A stretch of 64,000 nt of DNA from Lactococcus taiwanensis (GCF_014905395.1 NZ_BNDT01000001.1:416178-480177); one strand, 5' to 3'; positions 54,036-63,570 are shown, counted from the stretch's first letter. Translations and numbers: made by a program. Notes: generated from the sequence alone by a model not told the origin.

Positions 54036-54746
54036 TTGATAGATAAAACTACAAAAATGTTCCATCATAGTAGTTTAGCTGCTTTAATGTCTGGACTCTA
54101 TGAAGGAAGTATTACTATTTCAGAATTACTAGAACACGGTGATTTTGGGATTGGCACGCTCGCTGGCATTACAGGAGAAGTAATCATTTTAGACGGTGAA
54201 GCTTATCAAGCACGTGCTGACAACACGGTCAGTAAACTAACTGGATCGGAAACAGCACCTTATGGTGCTGTGACTCCTTTTACTAAGATTTTATCATTTA
54301 AAGTGGAAAATACGATTAATTCAGAATTACTGACTGCAATTGAAACCCAGTTCTCAAGCAAAAATTTGTTCCATGCTATAAAATTGGAAGGAAGCTTTGA
54401 TAGCATGCATGTACGGATGTCCCCAGGGGGTAAAGAAGGTGAACCTTTTGTCGAAATTGCTGCTCGACAACCCGAATATACGGAAAAGAAAATTACCGGC
54501 ACAATCGTAGGTTTTTGGACACCCGAACTCTTCCATGGAGTTAGTGTAGCTGGTTATCATCTCCATTTTCTTAGCCAGGATAAACAATTTGGAGGACATA
54601 TCATCGATTTTGAAGGATTTTCTGGTAATGTTGAAATTGGTAAGATCGACCAACTCCTCCAAAGTTTCCCAACCGAAAATCGAAACTTTCTTGAGGCACA
54701 ACTTGATCTTGATAAACTTAGAGCAGATATTACTGAGGCTGAATAA
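54036..54746 (+). CDS. alsD: Alpha-acetolactate decarboxylase
   Basis: Decarboxylates alpha-acetolactate to acetoin. The 236-residue protein fits: MFHHSSLAALMSGLYEGSIT, DFGIGTLAGITGEVIILDGEAYQ and GYHLHFLSQDKQFGGHIIDFE, whose histidines bind zinc. The start is TTG behind GGGAG; no ATG lies near. It acts downstream of AlsS, 28 kb away here and about 6 kb once the island is removed. Its terminator is a copy of the dispersed palindrome. Confidence 0.92.
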   Translation: MIDKTTKMFHHSSLAALMSGLYEGSITISELLEHGDFGIGTLAGITGEVIILDGEAYQARADNTVSKLTGSETAPYGAVTPFTKILSFKVENTINSELLTAIETQFSSKNLFHAIKLEGSFDSMHVRMSPGGKEGEPFVEIAARQPEYTEKKITGTIVGFWTPELFHGVSVAGYHLHFLSQDKQFGGHIIDFEGFSGNVEIGKIDQLLQSFPTENRNFLEAQLDLDKLRADITEAE

Positions 54747-54751
54747 TCTAT

Positions 54752-54783
54752 AAAAGTACTGACAACTCTGTCAGTACTTTTTA
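54752..54783. terminator. alsD terminator formed by the dispersed palindrome
   Basis: AAAAGTACTGACA pairs with TGTCAGTACTTTT over 13 bp around ACTC. Confidence 0.85.
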
Positions 54784-54802
54784 GTGACATTTTTCTATTT
54801 TT

Positions 54803-54810
54803 TTCGTATA
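54803..54810 (+). promoter_or_regulatory. Possible ComX box of dprA
   Basis: TTCGTATA after a T-rich stretch, 31 bases upstream of the dprA start, differs at two positions from the lactococcal/streptococcal com-box TACGAATA. The position is right, the sequence only partly. Confidence 0.35.
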
Positions 54811-54841
54811 TAACTCTTAAGAAGCTTTAATGGAGGTATCT

Positions 54842-55690
54842 ATGATTACAAATTTTGATTTATTTCGCTGGAAGACTGCAGGCATGACTAATCTTGGGGT
54901 AAATAAGTTGCTGAAATTTTATCAGCAAAATCCTGACAAGTTAAGCTTACGGCGCATGGCTCAGGTTGCACAAGTAAGATCTGTTGCTGATTTTATCGAA
55001 CGATACAAATCTCAAGATACAAAAGTTTTAAGAGAGAAATATAAGCAATTCAATTCTCTTTCAATTCTTGACAAAGATTATCCAGAGCGATTACGAGAAA
55101 TCTATAACCCACCAGTACTTTTATTCTATCAAGGGGATCTTTCTCTTCTGAGGAACCCTAAGCTGGCATTCGTTGGCAGCCGAACTTCAAGTTCTCAGGG
55201 CTTAAAAACAGTTCAAAAACTTATTGGGGAGCTTCATCAAACTTTTACAATTGTCAGTGGCCTTGCTCGCGGTGTTGATACCATAAGCCATCTTTCAGCC
55301 ATTCAAACACATACTCCAACTATCGCTGTAATAGGAACTGGTTTAGATGTATTCTATCCTAGTGAAAATCGTAAAATACAAACCTATCTCGCACATCATC
55401 AACTTGTGATTTCAGAGTATGCTCCAGGCGAAAAACCACTTAAATATCATTTCCCAGAGCGCAATCGTATTATTGCTGGACTTGCACGTGGCGTGGTCGT
55501 TATTGAAGCTAAGTTGCGCAGTGGCAGTTTAATCACATGTGAAAGAGCAATGGAAGAAGGGAGAGATGTTTTCTCAGTACCAGGTAACATCTTAGATGGA
55601 CAATCTGATGGTTGCCACCATCTTATTCAACAAGGAGCAAAATTAGTCTATCAGGCACAAGATATTTTAGAAGAATATATTTACCAATAA
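54842..55690 (+). CDS. dprA: DNA processing protein DprA
   Basis: DprA loads RecA on incoming single-stranded DNA during transformation. The Rossmann-like core is intact: LAFVGSRTSSSQGLKT, VSGLARGVDTISHLSA, VIGTGLDVFYPSENRK and EYAPGEKPLKYHFPERNRIIAGLARGVVV (the last split by use), then the SLITCERAMEEGRDVFSVPGN ending. It starts at ATG 54842 behind GGAGGT. The gene is intact, so the competence gene set may be functional. Confidence 0.92.
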   Translation: MITNFDLFRWKTAGMTNLGVNKLLKFYQQNPDKLSLRRMAQVAQVRSVADFIERYKSQDTKVLREKYKQFNSLSILDKDYPERLREIYNPPVLLFYQGDLSLLRNPKLAFVGSRTSSSQGLKTVQKLIGELHQTFTIVSGLARGVDTISHLSAIQTHTPTIAVIGTGLDVFYPSENRKIQTYLAHHQLVISEYAPGEKPLKYHFPERNRIIAGLARGVVVIEAKLRSGSLITCERAMEEGRDVFSVPGNILDGQSDGCHHLIQQGAKLVYQAQDILEEYIYQ

Positions 55691-55780
55691 AAGCAATAAA
55701 ACCCCTTATATTATAAGGATTAAAAGGCTTACTATTTAATCACATAAATATCGGCTTTTCCTATAAGAAAATGAAATAGC

Positions 55781-55809
55781 TTGACATATTGCTTAAAAGC
55801 ATTTATTAT
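55781..55809 (+). promoter_or_regulatory. topA promoter
   Basis: TTGACA (55781-55786), 17-base spacer, TATTAT (55804-55809). The leader that follows holds GAACATTC/GAATGTTC inverted repeats (about 55850-55880). Confidence 0.75.
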
Positions 55810-55910
55810 TGGAGGGTATCATTAAAATGAAAATTTAATGTTTTAAGAGAACATTCTAATGAAAGAAGCACAGGAATGTTCACCTCTCATATAATTAGCT
55901 AGGAATAAAT

Positions 55911-58031
55911 ATGCCAACAGCGACTAAAACAAAAACAAAGAAAAAAACAACAAGAAAAAAAGTAACCCCAGGCAAAAATTTAGTTATTGTAGAATCACCT
56001 GCAAAAGCTAAAACAATTGAAAAGTATTTAGGACGTAATTACAAAGTTGTGGCCAGTGTAGGACATATCAGAGATTTGAAAAAATCTACGATGTCCGTTG
56101 ACATCGAAAATAACTATGAACCCCAGTATATCAACATCCGCGGAAAAGCTCCCTTAATTAATTCGCTAAAAAAAGAAGCTAAAGCTGCGAAAGCAGTTTA
56201 TCTTGCAAGTGACCCGGACCGTGAAGGAGAAGCAATTTCATGGCACTTAGCACATATTTTAAATCTTCCACTTGAAGAGAAAAATCGTGTAGTTTTTAAT
56301 GAAATTACAAAAGATGCAGTTAAAAATGCTTTTAAAGAACCGCGTAAAATTGATGTTGATTTAGTTGATGCACAGCAAGCACGCCGTGTGCTAGACCGTT
56401 TGGTCGGTTATTCAATTAGCCCTATCCTTTGGAAAAAAGTTAAAAAAGGCCTATCTGCTGGTCGTGTACAATCTATTGCCTTAAAACTAATAGTAGATAG
56501 AGAAAATGAAATTAACGCTTTTATTCCAGAAGAATATTGGTCAATCGATGGTGAATTCAAAAAGGGAACAAAGAAATTTAAAGCTTCTTTTTGGGGAATT
56601 GATGGTAAAAAGCATCCTTTAAAAAACAATGATGACGTTGTCCAAATAATGGAACGACTTGATGGTCCTGACTTTAATGTTGATAAAGTTGAAAAAAAGG
56701 AACGCCGTAGAAATGCTCCACTTCCATATACCACGAGTTCCATGCAACAAGATGCTGCTAATAAGATTAATTTCCGAACTCGTAAAACTATGATGGTTGC
56801 CCAACAACTTTATGAAGGTCTAACTCTTGGAAGTCAAGGACACCAAGGGCTAATTACCTATATGAGGACAGATTCAACGCGTATTTCACCCGTTGCTCAA
56901 GCAGCCGCTCATAACTATGTTGTTGATAGATTCGGAGAAAAATACAGTAAACATGGTTCAAAAATTAAAAATGCTGCTGGCGCACAGGATGCCCATGAGG
57001 CTATACGACCATCAAATGTATTTAATACTCCAGAATCAATTGCCAAATATCTAGATAAAGACCAATTGAAACTCTATACGCTTATTTGGAATCGCTTTGT
57101 AGCCAGTCAAATGGTTGCAGCTGTTTTTGACACAGTAAAAGTTAATCTCTCACAAAACGGAGTCATTTTTGTAGCTAATGGTTCCCAAGTAAAATTCGAT
57201 GGTTACCTTGCCATATACAACGACTCTGACAAATCAAAAATGTTGCCTGAAATGTCAGAGAACGATACCGTGAAAAAAACAAGTGTTAAACCTGAACAGC
57301 ACTTTACCCAACCCCCAGCGCGCTATTCCGAAGCAACGCTTATCAAAACTTTGGAAGAAAATGGGGTAGGGCGCCCCTCCACATATGCTCCAACGCTAGA
57401 AACAATTCAAAAACGCTATTACGTGCGCTTAGTCGCTAAGCGTTTTGAACCTACAGAGCTTGGAGAAATTGTCAATAAGCTTATTGTTGAGTTCTTCCCT
57501 AATATTGTAAATACTGAATTTACAGCTGAAATGGAAAAAGACTTAGATGAAGTTGAAGAGGGAAAACGGCAATGGATAGAGGTAGTTGACCAATTTTATA
57601 AACCTTTTGCTAAAGAATTAGAAAATGCTGAATCTGGCATGGAAAAAATTCAGATTAAGGATGAACCGGCTGGTTTTGATTGTGACGTTTGCGGAAGTCC
57701 TATGGTTATTAAACTTGGACGTTTTGGTAAATTTTATGCATGCAGTAACTTTCCTGACTGTCGAAACACAAAGGCTATTGTGAAAGAAATAGGAGTTAAA
57801 TGTCCACTTTGTCATGAGGGAAATATCATTGAACGTAAGACAAAGAAAAACCGTGTATTTTATGGATGTGATCGCTACCCAGACTGTGAATTTACTAGTT
57901 GGGACAAACCAATTGGGCGTGAGTGCCCTAAATCTGGAGATTTCTTAGTAGAGAAAAAAGTCCGTGGTGGAGGTAAACAAGTTGTTTGTTCAAATGAGAA
58001 GTGCGATTACCAAGAAGAAAAACAAAAATAG
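55911..58031 (+). CDS. topA: DNA topoisomerase I
   Basis: Type IA topoisomerase that relaxes negative supercoils. It has the TOPRIM start [31 protein letters not shown], the active-site tyrosine in [14 protein letters not shown] and C-terminal zinc ribbons (CDVCGSPM...[15 protein letters not shown]...CDRYPDC; CPKSGDF...CSNEKC). The lysine-rich N-terminus ([13 protein letters not shown]) may aid DNA binding. Length 706 is normal. Gene order dprA-topA-trmFO is conserved in lactococci. Confidence 0.95.
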   Translation: MPTATKTKTKKKTTRKKVTPGKNLVIVESPAKAKTIEKYLGRNYKVVASVGHIRDLKKSTMSVDIENNYEPQYINIRGKAPLINSLKKEAKAAKAVYLASDPDREGEAISWHLAHILNLPLEEKNRVVFNEITKDAVKNAFKEPRKIDVDLVDAQQARRVLDRLVGYSISPILWKKVKKGLSAGRVQSIALKLIVDRENEINAFIPEEYWSIDGEFKKGTKKFKASFWGIDGKKHPLKNNDDVVQIMERLDGPDFNVDKVEKKERRRNAPLPYTTSSMQQDAANKINFRTRKTMMVAQQLYEGLTLGSQGHQGLITYMRTDSTRISPVAQAAAHNYVVDRFGEKYSKHGSKIKNAAGAQDAHEAIRPSNVFNTPESIAKYLDKDQLKLYTLIWNRFVASQMVAAVFDTVKVNLSQNGVIFVANGSQVKFDGYLAIYNDSDKSKMLPEMSENDTVKKTSVKPEQHFTQPPARYSEATLIKTLEENGVGRPSTYAPTLETIQKRYYVRLVAKRFEPTELGEIVNKLIVEFFPNIVNTEFTAEMEKDLDEVEEGKRQWIEVVDQFYKPFAKELENAESGMEKIQIKDEPAGFDCDVCGSPMVIKLGRFGKFYACSNFPDCRNTKAIVKEIGVKCPLCHEGNIIERKTKKNRVFYGCDRYPDCEFTSWDKPIGRECPKSGDFLVEKKVRGGGKQVVCSNEKCDYQEEKQK

Positions 58032-58098
58032 GAAAAAATAATAGTAGGACTTACTATCTCTTATTAATCTGATAAAACGCTCCATTTATATAAGATAT

Positions 58099-58113
58099 GG
58101 TATAATTATATAA
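58099..58113 (+). promoter_or_regulatory. Extended -10 promoter of trmFO, probably leaderless mRNA
   Basis: TGGTATAAT ends at 58106 and the A of the ATG is at 58113, exactly 7 bases on, as for murB and rlmCD. No ribosome binding site fits between. Confidence 0.65.
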
Positions 58114-59456
58114 TGAAAAAAACACATATTAATGTTATTGGAGCTGGTCTTGCAGGATCTGAAGCTGCTTACCAAATTGCAAAACGTGGAGTCCCTGTTA
58201 AGCTTTACGAAATGCGTGGTGTAAAATCTACCCCGCAGCATAAAACGGATAAATTTGCTGAACTTGTTTGTTCAAACTCACTTAGAGGAGCTGCAATTAC
58301 TAATGCTGTTGGTCTTTTAAAAGAAGAAATGAGACGCTTAGATTCAGTCATTATGAAGGCAGCGCAAGAGACCCAAGTTCCTGCTGGTGGAGCTTTAGCT
58401 GTAGATAGAGAAGCTTTCTCAAGCTTTATCACGGAACAAGTCTCACAACATCCACTAGTTGAAGTAATTCGTGGAGAAATCACAGAACTTCCAAGCGATG
58501 AAATCACAATTATTGCTACTGGACCATTGACTTCAGATAAGTTGGCTGCTAAAATCCATGATTTAAATGGTGGGGACGGTTTTTATTTCTACGATGCTGC
58601 AGCTCCAATAATTGACGCTAGTTCAATTGATTATAATAAGGTTTATAAAAAATCTCGCTATGACAAGGGTGAGGCCGATTACATTAATTGTCCAATGACA
58701 AAAGAAGAATTTCTGGCTTTTCAAGAAGCTTTAATCTCTGCAGAAGAAGCTCCACTTAATTCCTTTGAAGATATGAAAGTATTTGAAGGATGCATGCCCA
58801 TCGAAGAAATGGCCAAAAGAGGCTATAAAACCATGTTATTTGGACCTATGAAACCTGTAGGCCTAGAGTACCCTGACTCTTACAATGGTCCTCGTGATGG
58901 TGATTTTAAAACTCCTTACGCAGTTGTTCAACTACGTCAGGACAATGCTTCTGCATCGCTCTATAATATTGTGGGTTTTCAAACTCACCTAAAATGGGGC
59001 GAACAGAAACGGGTGTTTCAAATGATACCAGGTTTAGAGAATGCTGAGTTTGTCCGCTATGGAGTGATGCATCGTAATTCTTATATGGATTCCCCCAACC
59101 TTCTTAAACAAACTTTTCAATCTAAAAAACAAGCCAATCTTTTCTTCGCTGGTCAAATGACAGGAGTAGAGGGCTACATTGAATCTGCTGCATCTGGTTT
59201 AGTGGCTGGGATTAATGCTGTGCGCTTATTAAAAGAGGAAGAAGAAGTCATTTTTCCTAGAACGACCGCTATCGGTAGTCTTCCTTACTATATCACACAT
59301 ACTGACAGTAAACATTTTCAACCGATGAACGTTACATTTGGCATCGTACAAGAATTAGATGGACCTCGAATTCGTGATAAAAAGGAGAGATATAGTCAGG
59401 TTGCTGAACGTTCTCTGTCCACTCTAACAGCAATCATCAAAAATAATAATTTATAA
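58113..59456 (+). CDS. trmFO: tRNA (uracil-54-C5)-methyltransferase, folate-dependent
   Basis: TrmFO uses methylene-tetrahydrofolate and FAD to make ribothymidine 54. The N-terminal FAD motif [32 protein letters not shown] and the C-terminal [25 protein letters not shown] support it; length 447 is normal. It probably has a leaderless message and ends in a terminator shared with xerS. Confidence 0.95.
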   Translation: MKKTHINVIGAGLAGSEAAYQIAKRGVPVKLYEMRGVKSTPQHKTDKFAELVCSNSLRGAAITNAVGLLKEEMRRLDSVIMKAAQETQVPAGGALAVDREAFSSFITEQVSQHPLVEVIRGEITELPSDEITIIATGPLTSDKLAAKIHDLNGGDGFYFYDAAAPIIDASSIDYNKVYKKSRYDKGEADYINCPMTKEEFLAFQEALISAEEAPLNSFEDMKVFEGCMPIEEMAKRGYKTMLFGPMKPVGLEYPDSYNGPRDGDFKTPYAVVQLRQDNASASLYNIVGFQTHLKWGEQKRVFQMIPGLENAEFVRYGVMHRNSYMDSPNLLKQTFQSKKQANLFFAGQMTGVEGYIESAASGLVAGINAVRLLKEEEEVIFPRTTAIGSLPYYITHTDSKHFQPMNVTFGIVQELDGPRIRDKKERYSQVAERSLSTLTAIIKNNNL

Positions 59457-59484
59457 AAAAAGCCAGTTTATCCTGGCTTTTTTT
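59456..59484. terminator. Bidirectional terminator between trmFO and xerS
   Basis: AAAAAAGCCAG and CTGGCTTTTTT around TTTATC, between convergent genes. Confidence 0.85.
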
Positions 59485-60553
59485 ATAAATTATCTAAAGC
59501 ATTTTTCTGTTCTTCGTTAATAATGTGGGTATAAAGATCAGTTACCTGCGTAGAGGCATGCCCTAACTGATTACTCACCAAAACTTGAGAATTTGTTTGG
59601 GCATATAGGCGAGTTGCTAAAGTATGACGAAGTTTATGAGGTGTTACTCTTACTTTAAAGGCTTGAGAATACTTAGCAACCAACTTTTCAACACTAGATG
59701 GGTCAATTCTACTCGGAGTATCACGATACAACGTTACAAATAAAGCATAATCTTTCTTAGTCGTTTTATAACGCTTTTCTCTAATAGCTAGATAGCGTTC
59801 AAAGTAAACTTTAGCAAATGGAGCAATGGGTACAGCATCCCTTTTCCCTCCTTTACGTGTAACTTCAACAACCATCGTATTTGTATTTAAATCTTTTAAA
59901 TCTACATTTACAGCCTCTGAAAGACGTATACCAGAAGCTAATATTAGGGCTATAATCGCTAGATCTCGTTCCTTATTTTTAAAAAAGCTAGCTTTAGCAC
60001 GATTTGAAAGGATGCTTTCGTATTCGTTATCAATATAGTCTAAAAAACCCTGTGTTTCATCACCTAAAAACAGCTTACCTTTTATATTTTCAGCACGAGC
60101 CGCTAAGGTTTCCGATTTCTTTTTAGTTTGAACTTTTTTCATTACATTTCGATAGAAGTAGGGTTCTCCCTCCTCATTCTCAACCTCCTCCGTCAAATAC
60201 TTATATAAGCTAGATAAAGCAGATAAGGTGCGGTTAATAGTTGTTTGACTAACTCCATACTGAGTGGAATGAGTATTGAGTCTTGGACGTTCTCGTAAGT
60301 AAAGAATGAAAGATTCCATATCCTTTTTCGTCAGATTTTCAAGAACCGATAAAGAAATATCAGAAATATATTGAACATCAGTAATCCCTGAATCAACTAA
60401 CCAACTGAAAAATCGTTCGTATTCTTTTAAATATTCATAAAGAGTATTTAAACTATAAGGAATTGCAAGTTTTGATTGGTAATACTCCAAAACATAAGAA
60501 GGCATTATCTTTTTTAGTTTTTCAATATTTTGTATTAATTGCTCACGTTTCAT
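59483..60553 (-). CDS. xerS: Chromosome dimer resolution recombinase XerS
   Basis: The single tyrosine recombinase that resolves chromosome dimers in streptococci and lactococci. From the ATG at 60553 it is 356 residues, the expected size. The catalytic residues are in [14 protein letters not shown] (Arg), VTRKGGKRD (Lys), [14 protein letters not shown] (His-x-x-Arg), [15 protein letters not shown] (His and Tyr). The frame is open 12 codons further upstream (M at 60589), but that would reach into the dif site. Its target lies just upstream. Confidence 0.93.
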   Translation of the reverse strand: MKREQLIQNIEKLKKIMPSYVLEYYQSKLAIPYSLNTLYEYLKEYERFFSWLVDSGITDVQYISDISLSVLENLTKKDMESFILYLRERPRLNTHSTQYGVSQTTINRTLSALSSLYKYLTEEVENEEGEPYFYRNVMKKVQTKKKSETLAARAENIKGKLFLGDETQGFLDYIDNEYESILSNRAKASFFKNKERDLAIIALILASGIRLSEAVNVDLKDLNTNTMVVEVTRKGGKRDAVPIAPFAKVYFERYLAIREKRYKTTKKDYALFVTLYRDTPSRIDPSSVEKLVAKYSQAFKVRVTPHKLRHTLATRLYAQTNSQVLVSNQLGHASTQVTDLYTHIINEEQKNALDNL

Positions 60554-60583
60554 AAATTCCAGTATACCAGAAGCACTTATAAT

Positions 60584-60614
60584 TGTCAAGAAAATTACAG
60601 TTTTTCGGAAAGTT
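60584..60614. other. dif site (XerS type, dif-SL)
   Basis: The 31 bases differ at only four places, by my reading, from the streptococcal/lactococcal dif-SL sequence as I remember it: on the - strand AACTTTCCGAAAAACTG then TAATTTTCTTGACA. It lies about 30 bases upstream of the xerS start, as in related genomes. It marks the replication terminus. Confidence 0.85.
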
Positions 60615-60688
60615 GTTAGGGAATTTTTGGAGGAGAGCTGTGTTACCTCTTATTCAATGGTTTTGATAAACCTTGATATAATTGGCTT

Positions 60689-61260
60689 TTATAACACTAT
60701 CCTCTCCTGCTTTTTATTCCTTTTTTGAGCAGGTAAGGCAATTACGTTATTTGGGAAAGCAAGTCTAAAATATTCTGCGAAAGAAGATTTACCGGCACCA
60801 TTACTCCCAATAATTACTGCGTTCTTTTGTCCATCCAGTGGAGATAATTTTATCATGTTCGTAAGTTTGCTTATACTACCTTGTAACCATCCTTCAATAT
60901 AGTCAAGGCAGCCAATAGCGTTTCCGGTGCTATTGTAGTAGGGCACTTCTCTCTGGAATTGATCTTCTTTAAAAGCGTCGATGATTAATTTCTCAAATTG
61001 TAGGGAAGCTTGCTTTTGTTCCAGAATGTTATATAATTTTTCAATGTTTTTTACATAGGAAAAAATAATCCCGATAATTTGTCTAGAGTATCGTATTGTG
61101 CATCACTCATTTGTACTTTATTAATTGATGTGCGGTTCTGTGAAATCTGCTCATCTAATATTTGTTTATAAGCTTCAACATTGTTAATTAATTCCTCCTT
61201 GCGGGGTAACCCCTTAGTATTATTCACTTCACTTGTATCCTTTTCTAATTTTTCTATTAA
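60689..61260 (-). pseudogene. Degraded AAA ATPase gene (fragment, frameshifted)
   Basis: The 3' part reads YVKNIEKLYNILEQKQASLQFEKLIIDAFKE, then GCLDYIEGWLQGS and a Walker A IIGSNGAGKSSFAEYF, ending NKKQERIVL. A frameshift near 61065 separates it from KLEKDTSEVNNTKGLPRKEELINNVEAYKQILDEQI. No start codon is found upstream and all motifs after Walker A are missing. The coiled-coil-then-P-loop order suggests an SMC/RloC-like ATPase; the family is uncertain. Confidence 0.65.
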
Positions 61261-61396
61261 CTACTATTAATTGATATAGAGAATAGCATTTAATTTTCTT
61301 ATGTTTTTCTACAATTTAAATTTTACCATAAAATAAACTACTATAAAAACTGAATATAGAAGTAGTCCTTATAGATAATAATGTCGTATAGATTTA

Positions 61397-61425
61397 TTGA
61401 CGTAAATCGTTCTTTACGTTATAAT
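61397..61425 (+). promoter_or_regulatory. Promoter of antisense RNA antitoxin
   Basis: TTGACG (61397-61402), 17-base spacer, TATAAT (61420-61425), a near-consensus promoter that faces the toxin gene. Confidence 0.75.
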
Positions 61426-61431
61426 ATAAAT

Positions 61432-61550
61432 ATCAAGAAGTAAAAAAAGAGCTTGCGTTAACAAGCTCTACAGAGACCGTTTAAGACGGTTAGCATTATT
61501 TAGTCAAAAAATAGACCGAACTCTGCCAAAAGTTAGCGGTCTATTTTTTT
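61432..61550 (+). ncRNA. Putative type I antitoxin RNA
   Basis: About 120 nt from the predicted start to the terminator AATAGACCG/CGGTCTATT plus T run (61509-61550). It contains the hairpin AGAGCTTG-CGTTAA-CAAGCTCT and overlaps the 3' end of the convergent toxin message, whose stop lies in the same terminator. This is the layout of txpA/ratA and bsrG/SR4 in Bacillus. Confidence 0.65.
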
Positions 61551-61642
61551 ATGTTTTTTACAATCACAATAATGAGATTGAGCAACATAACAATGAAACT
61601 TGCAAAAGCAAGCATCAAGGTTAAGCTGTCTGAAACACTCAA
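61541..61642 (-). CDS. Holin-like type I toxin peptide, 33 residues
   Basis: From TTG 61642 the peptide reads (M)SVSDSLTLMLAFASFIV then MLLNLIIVIVKNIKK: one hydrophobic helix with a lysine tail. The SVxxSLTLMLAFxxFI pattern matches the putative holin-like toxin family (TxpA/BsrG, Lpt-like), whose members insert in the membrane. AGAAAGG precedes the start at a suitable distance. Small ORFs of this kind are seldom annotated. Its 5' untranslated region contains an inverted repeat around ATGTTA-ATAGG-TAACAT that may hide the start. Confidence 0.7.
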   Translation of the reverse strand: MSVSDSLTLMLAFASFIVMLLNLIIVIVKNIKK

Positions 61643-61757
61643 AAATACAGCCTTTCTAGCTTGATAGGATGTTACCTATTAACATAGGCCTCACCCCTCT
61701 TTCTTTACTCAGCCAACCGCTATAAACTTTCTCTACAAATATTATAACAAAAAAATA

Positions 61758-61858
61758 CCCTGCAAGCTATTACTTGTAGGATATTCAAGTAGTTAAAATG
61801 GTAAATCATCATCATTAATATTCAATGGTTCACTACCTTCGAATGGATCGTGTGAATC
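61758..61858. repeat. Duplicated 3' tail and terminator of ssb
   Basis: About 101 bases match 63578-63678 with roughly ten mismatches, including the last 24 or so codons of ssb ([22 protein letters not shown] here) and its terminator hairpin CCCTGCAAG/CTTGTAGGG. The two copies flank the SDR reductase/TetR cassette as direct repeats. Confidence 0.8.
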
Positions 61859-61873
61859 TATGTAAATTTTTTC

Positions 61874-62908
61874 TTAATTACCTTTAATGACTCCCAATTC
61901 CAACATAGTTTGAGCTGTTTGAATGATAGCTACTTCTCCTGAACGTGGTTTCCAGCCTAAAAGTTTAACTGATTTTTCATTTGAACAAGCTGTGTTTTGC
62001 CCCAAAAATGTAGCCGGCATCGCCAAACTTTTATCAAATCGAGCTAGAATTTTAACTAAAAAGTCGGGAATTACCTGAGTAGACACTTTTTTAGCTTTTG
62101 GACCAAATTCCTTTTTCAAAAACTCTGCTTGCTTTTTGTAAGTAATATTTTGGCCTGATGTTGCAATGAAACGCTGACCAATCGCTTCATTTTTTTCAAG
62201 AGCTAGCAAATGTAAATCAGCAACATCACGAACGTCAACATAATCAAATGCTAAATTTAAAAGTCTAGGCATTTTACCTTCAAACATATTTTTTATAGCC
62301 GCACTAGAATGTGAAAAATCATTTCCAAGAATTGGACCCATAACAGCTGTAGGTAAAACCGATGCTCCTTCAATACCATAAGCTTCTGCAAGTTTCCAAA
62401 ACTCCATTTCCGCCATTGTTTTAGAACGTTGATAGGCATTAATTGGAGCATCAAGATTTGTCCAATCTTTCTCTGTGAAGATTTCTGGATGATGCTTATG
62501 CCCCGCTAAAACAGCTCCTGATGCTGAGGTCAAAACCACTCGTTTTACTCCTGCTTGCTTGGCTGCTTTCATCACAAACTTCACTCCATCTACAGCCATT
62601 TTCACCATTAAATCATCAGCGTCAGGACGTTGCAAAGGTGTTGGTGAAGCCACATGAATCACAGAATCAACACCAGTCATGGCTTGACTCCATCCTTCTT
62701 CTTTTGTCAGATCAGTTTGGACAAAATCTAAATCTGTAAAATCTGAAATTCCGCCTTGTGCCATCATTTTTTTCACTTCTTCTTGTCGAGACATCGTCCG
62801 CAATGTCGCCCGTACTCGATAGCCTTTTTTCAATAAAGCAATCATGATGAACATAGCAATATAACCTGAACCACCGGTTACCAAAATTGTTTTCTTATTT
62901 TTATTCAT
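61874..62908 (-). CDS. Extended SDR NAD(P)-dependent reductase/epimerase
   Basis: The 344-residue protein has the SDR nucleotide motif VTGGSGYIAMFIMIALLKKGY at the N-terminus, DSVIHVASPTPL, SASGAVLAGH and a YxxxK catalytic pair in NAYQRSKTMAE. It resembles dihydroflavonol-4-reductase/aldehyde reductases such as yeast-type carbonyl reductases. The substrate is unknown. It diverges from a TetR gene with paired GTGTNACAC boxes between them, so is probably induced by a small electrophile or aldehyde. The start follows AAAGGAAAG. Confidence 0.82.
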   Translation of the reverse strand: MNKNKKTILVTGGSGYIAMFIMIALLKKGYRVRATLRTMSRQEEVKKMMAQGGISDFTDLDFVQTDLTKEEGWSQAMTGVDSVIHVASPTPLQRPDADDLMVKMAVDGVKFVMKAAKQAGVKRVVLTSASGAVLAGHKHHPEIFTEKDWTNLDAPINAYQRSKTMAEMEFWKLAEAYGIEGASVLPTAVMGPILGNDFSHSSAAIKNMFEGKMPRLLNLAFDYVDVRDVADLHLLALEKNEAIGQRFIATSGQNITYKKQAEFLKKEFGPKAKKVSTQVIPDFLVKILARFDKSLAMPATFLGQNTACSNEKSVKLLGWKPRSGEVAIIQTAQTMLELGVIKGN

Positions 62909-62942
62909 TTATGTACTTTCCTTTCTTCATTCCAATCTACAT

Positions 62943-63023
62943 GTGTTACACTTGAAACTGATGTAAAGGTATTGTACAATAGAATTACTAAGAATACAAC
63001 TTATTAAAGTACTTGTGTGACAC
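62943..63023. promoter_or_regulatory. Divergent promoter region with two GTGTNACAC operators
   Basis: GTGTTACAC (62943-62951) and GTGTGACAC (63015-63023) are each palindromic and flank the AT-rich divergent promoters of the SDR gene and the TetR gene, TTGTAC/TATTAC-like boxes lying between. They fit operators for the TetR protein. Confidence 0.55.
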
Positions 63024-63039
63024 AATAAGGAGAAGTGTA

Positions 63040-63570
63040 ATGGCAGCGACGAACTATTCTCAAATAGCCAAAAATGATACAAAAAATTTTATTACAACCG
63101 CAACTTTACAACTTTTGGGCATTCGAAAGACCACTGAAAAACCTAAAAGAGTCGATCAACTCACAATTTCTAGCGTTTGTAAGAGAGCTGGTGTCAGCCG
63201 CATGGCATTTTATCGTAATTATGATTCCATTGATGAAGTTATTTATCAATACTATCAACCCAAAATTGCGAAAAGTTTCGAAATTATTCGCCAAGATGTT
63301 TCTGCCAAATCTAAAATAGAAAATCAGTTAAAATTTTTTGAGGGATTCAAAATGGATTTATTTCTTTCTGAGGACCAAGGTTACGAGCCAATAATCCGTC
63401 AAATATATATTGAAGAAATCGAGAATTTTTATAAAGATACAAATGATGAGTATTTCATTACCTTTGTTGCAACGGGTGTATATGCAGTATGGCGTAGATG
63501 GTTGATGAACGGCCAAGACAAACCTATTGAAGAAATACATGAACTCATTAGAAAAATTGTCACAATATAA
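63040..63570 (+). CDS. TetR/AcrR-family regulator
   Basis: The 176-residue protein has a TetR-type N-terminal domain with the helix-turn-helix LTISSVCKRAGVSRMAFYRNYDSIDEVI. The C-terminal half resembles TetR_C found in DhaS-like regulators, but ligand is unknown. The frame is open to 63013, but AAGGAG at 63028-63033 points to ATG 63040. It lies divergent to the SDR gene and probably controls it and itself. Confidence 0.8.
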   Translation: MAATNYSQIAKNDTKNFITTATLQLLGIRKTTEKPKRVDQLTISSVCKRAGVSRMAFYRNYDSIDEVIYQYYQPKIAKSFEIIRQDVSAKSKIENQLKFFEGFKMDLFLSEDQGYEPIIRQIYIEEIENFYKDTNDEYFITFVATGVYAVWRRWLMNGQDKPIEEIHELIRKIVTI

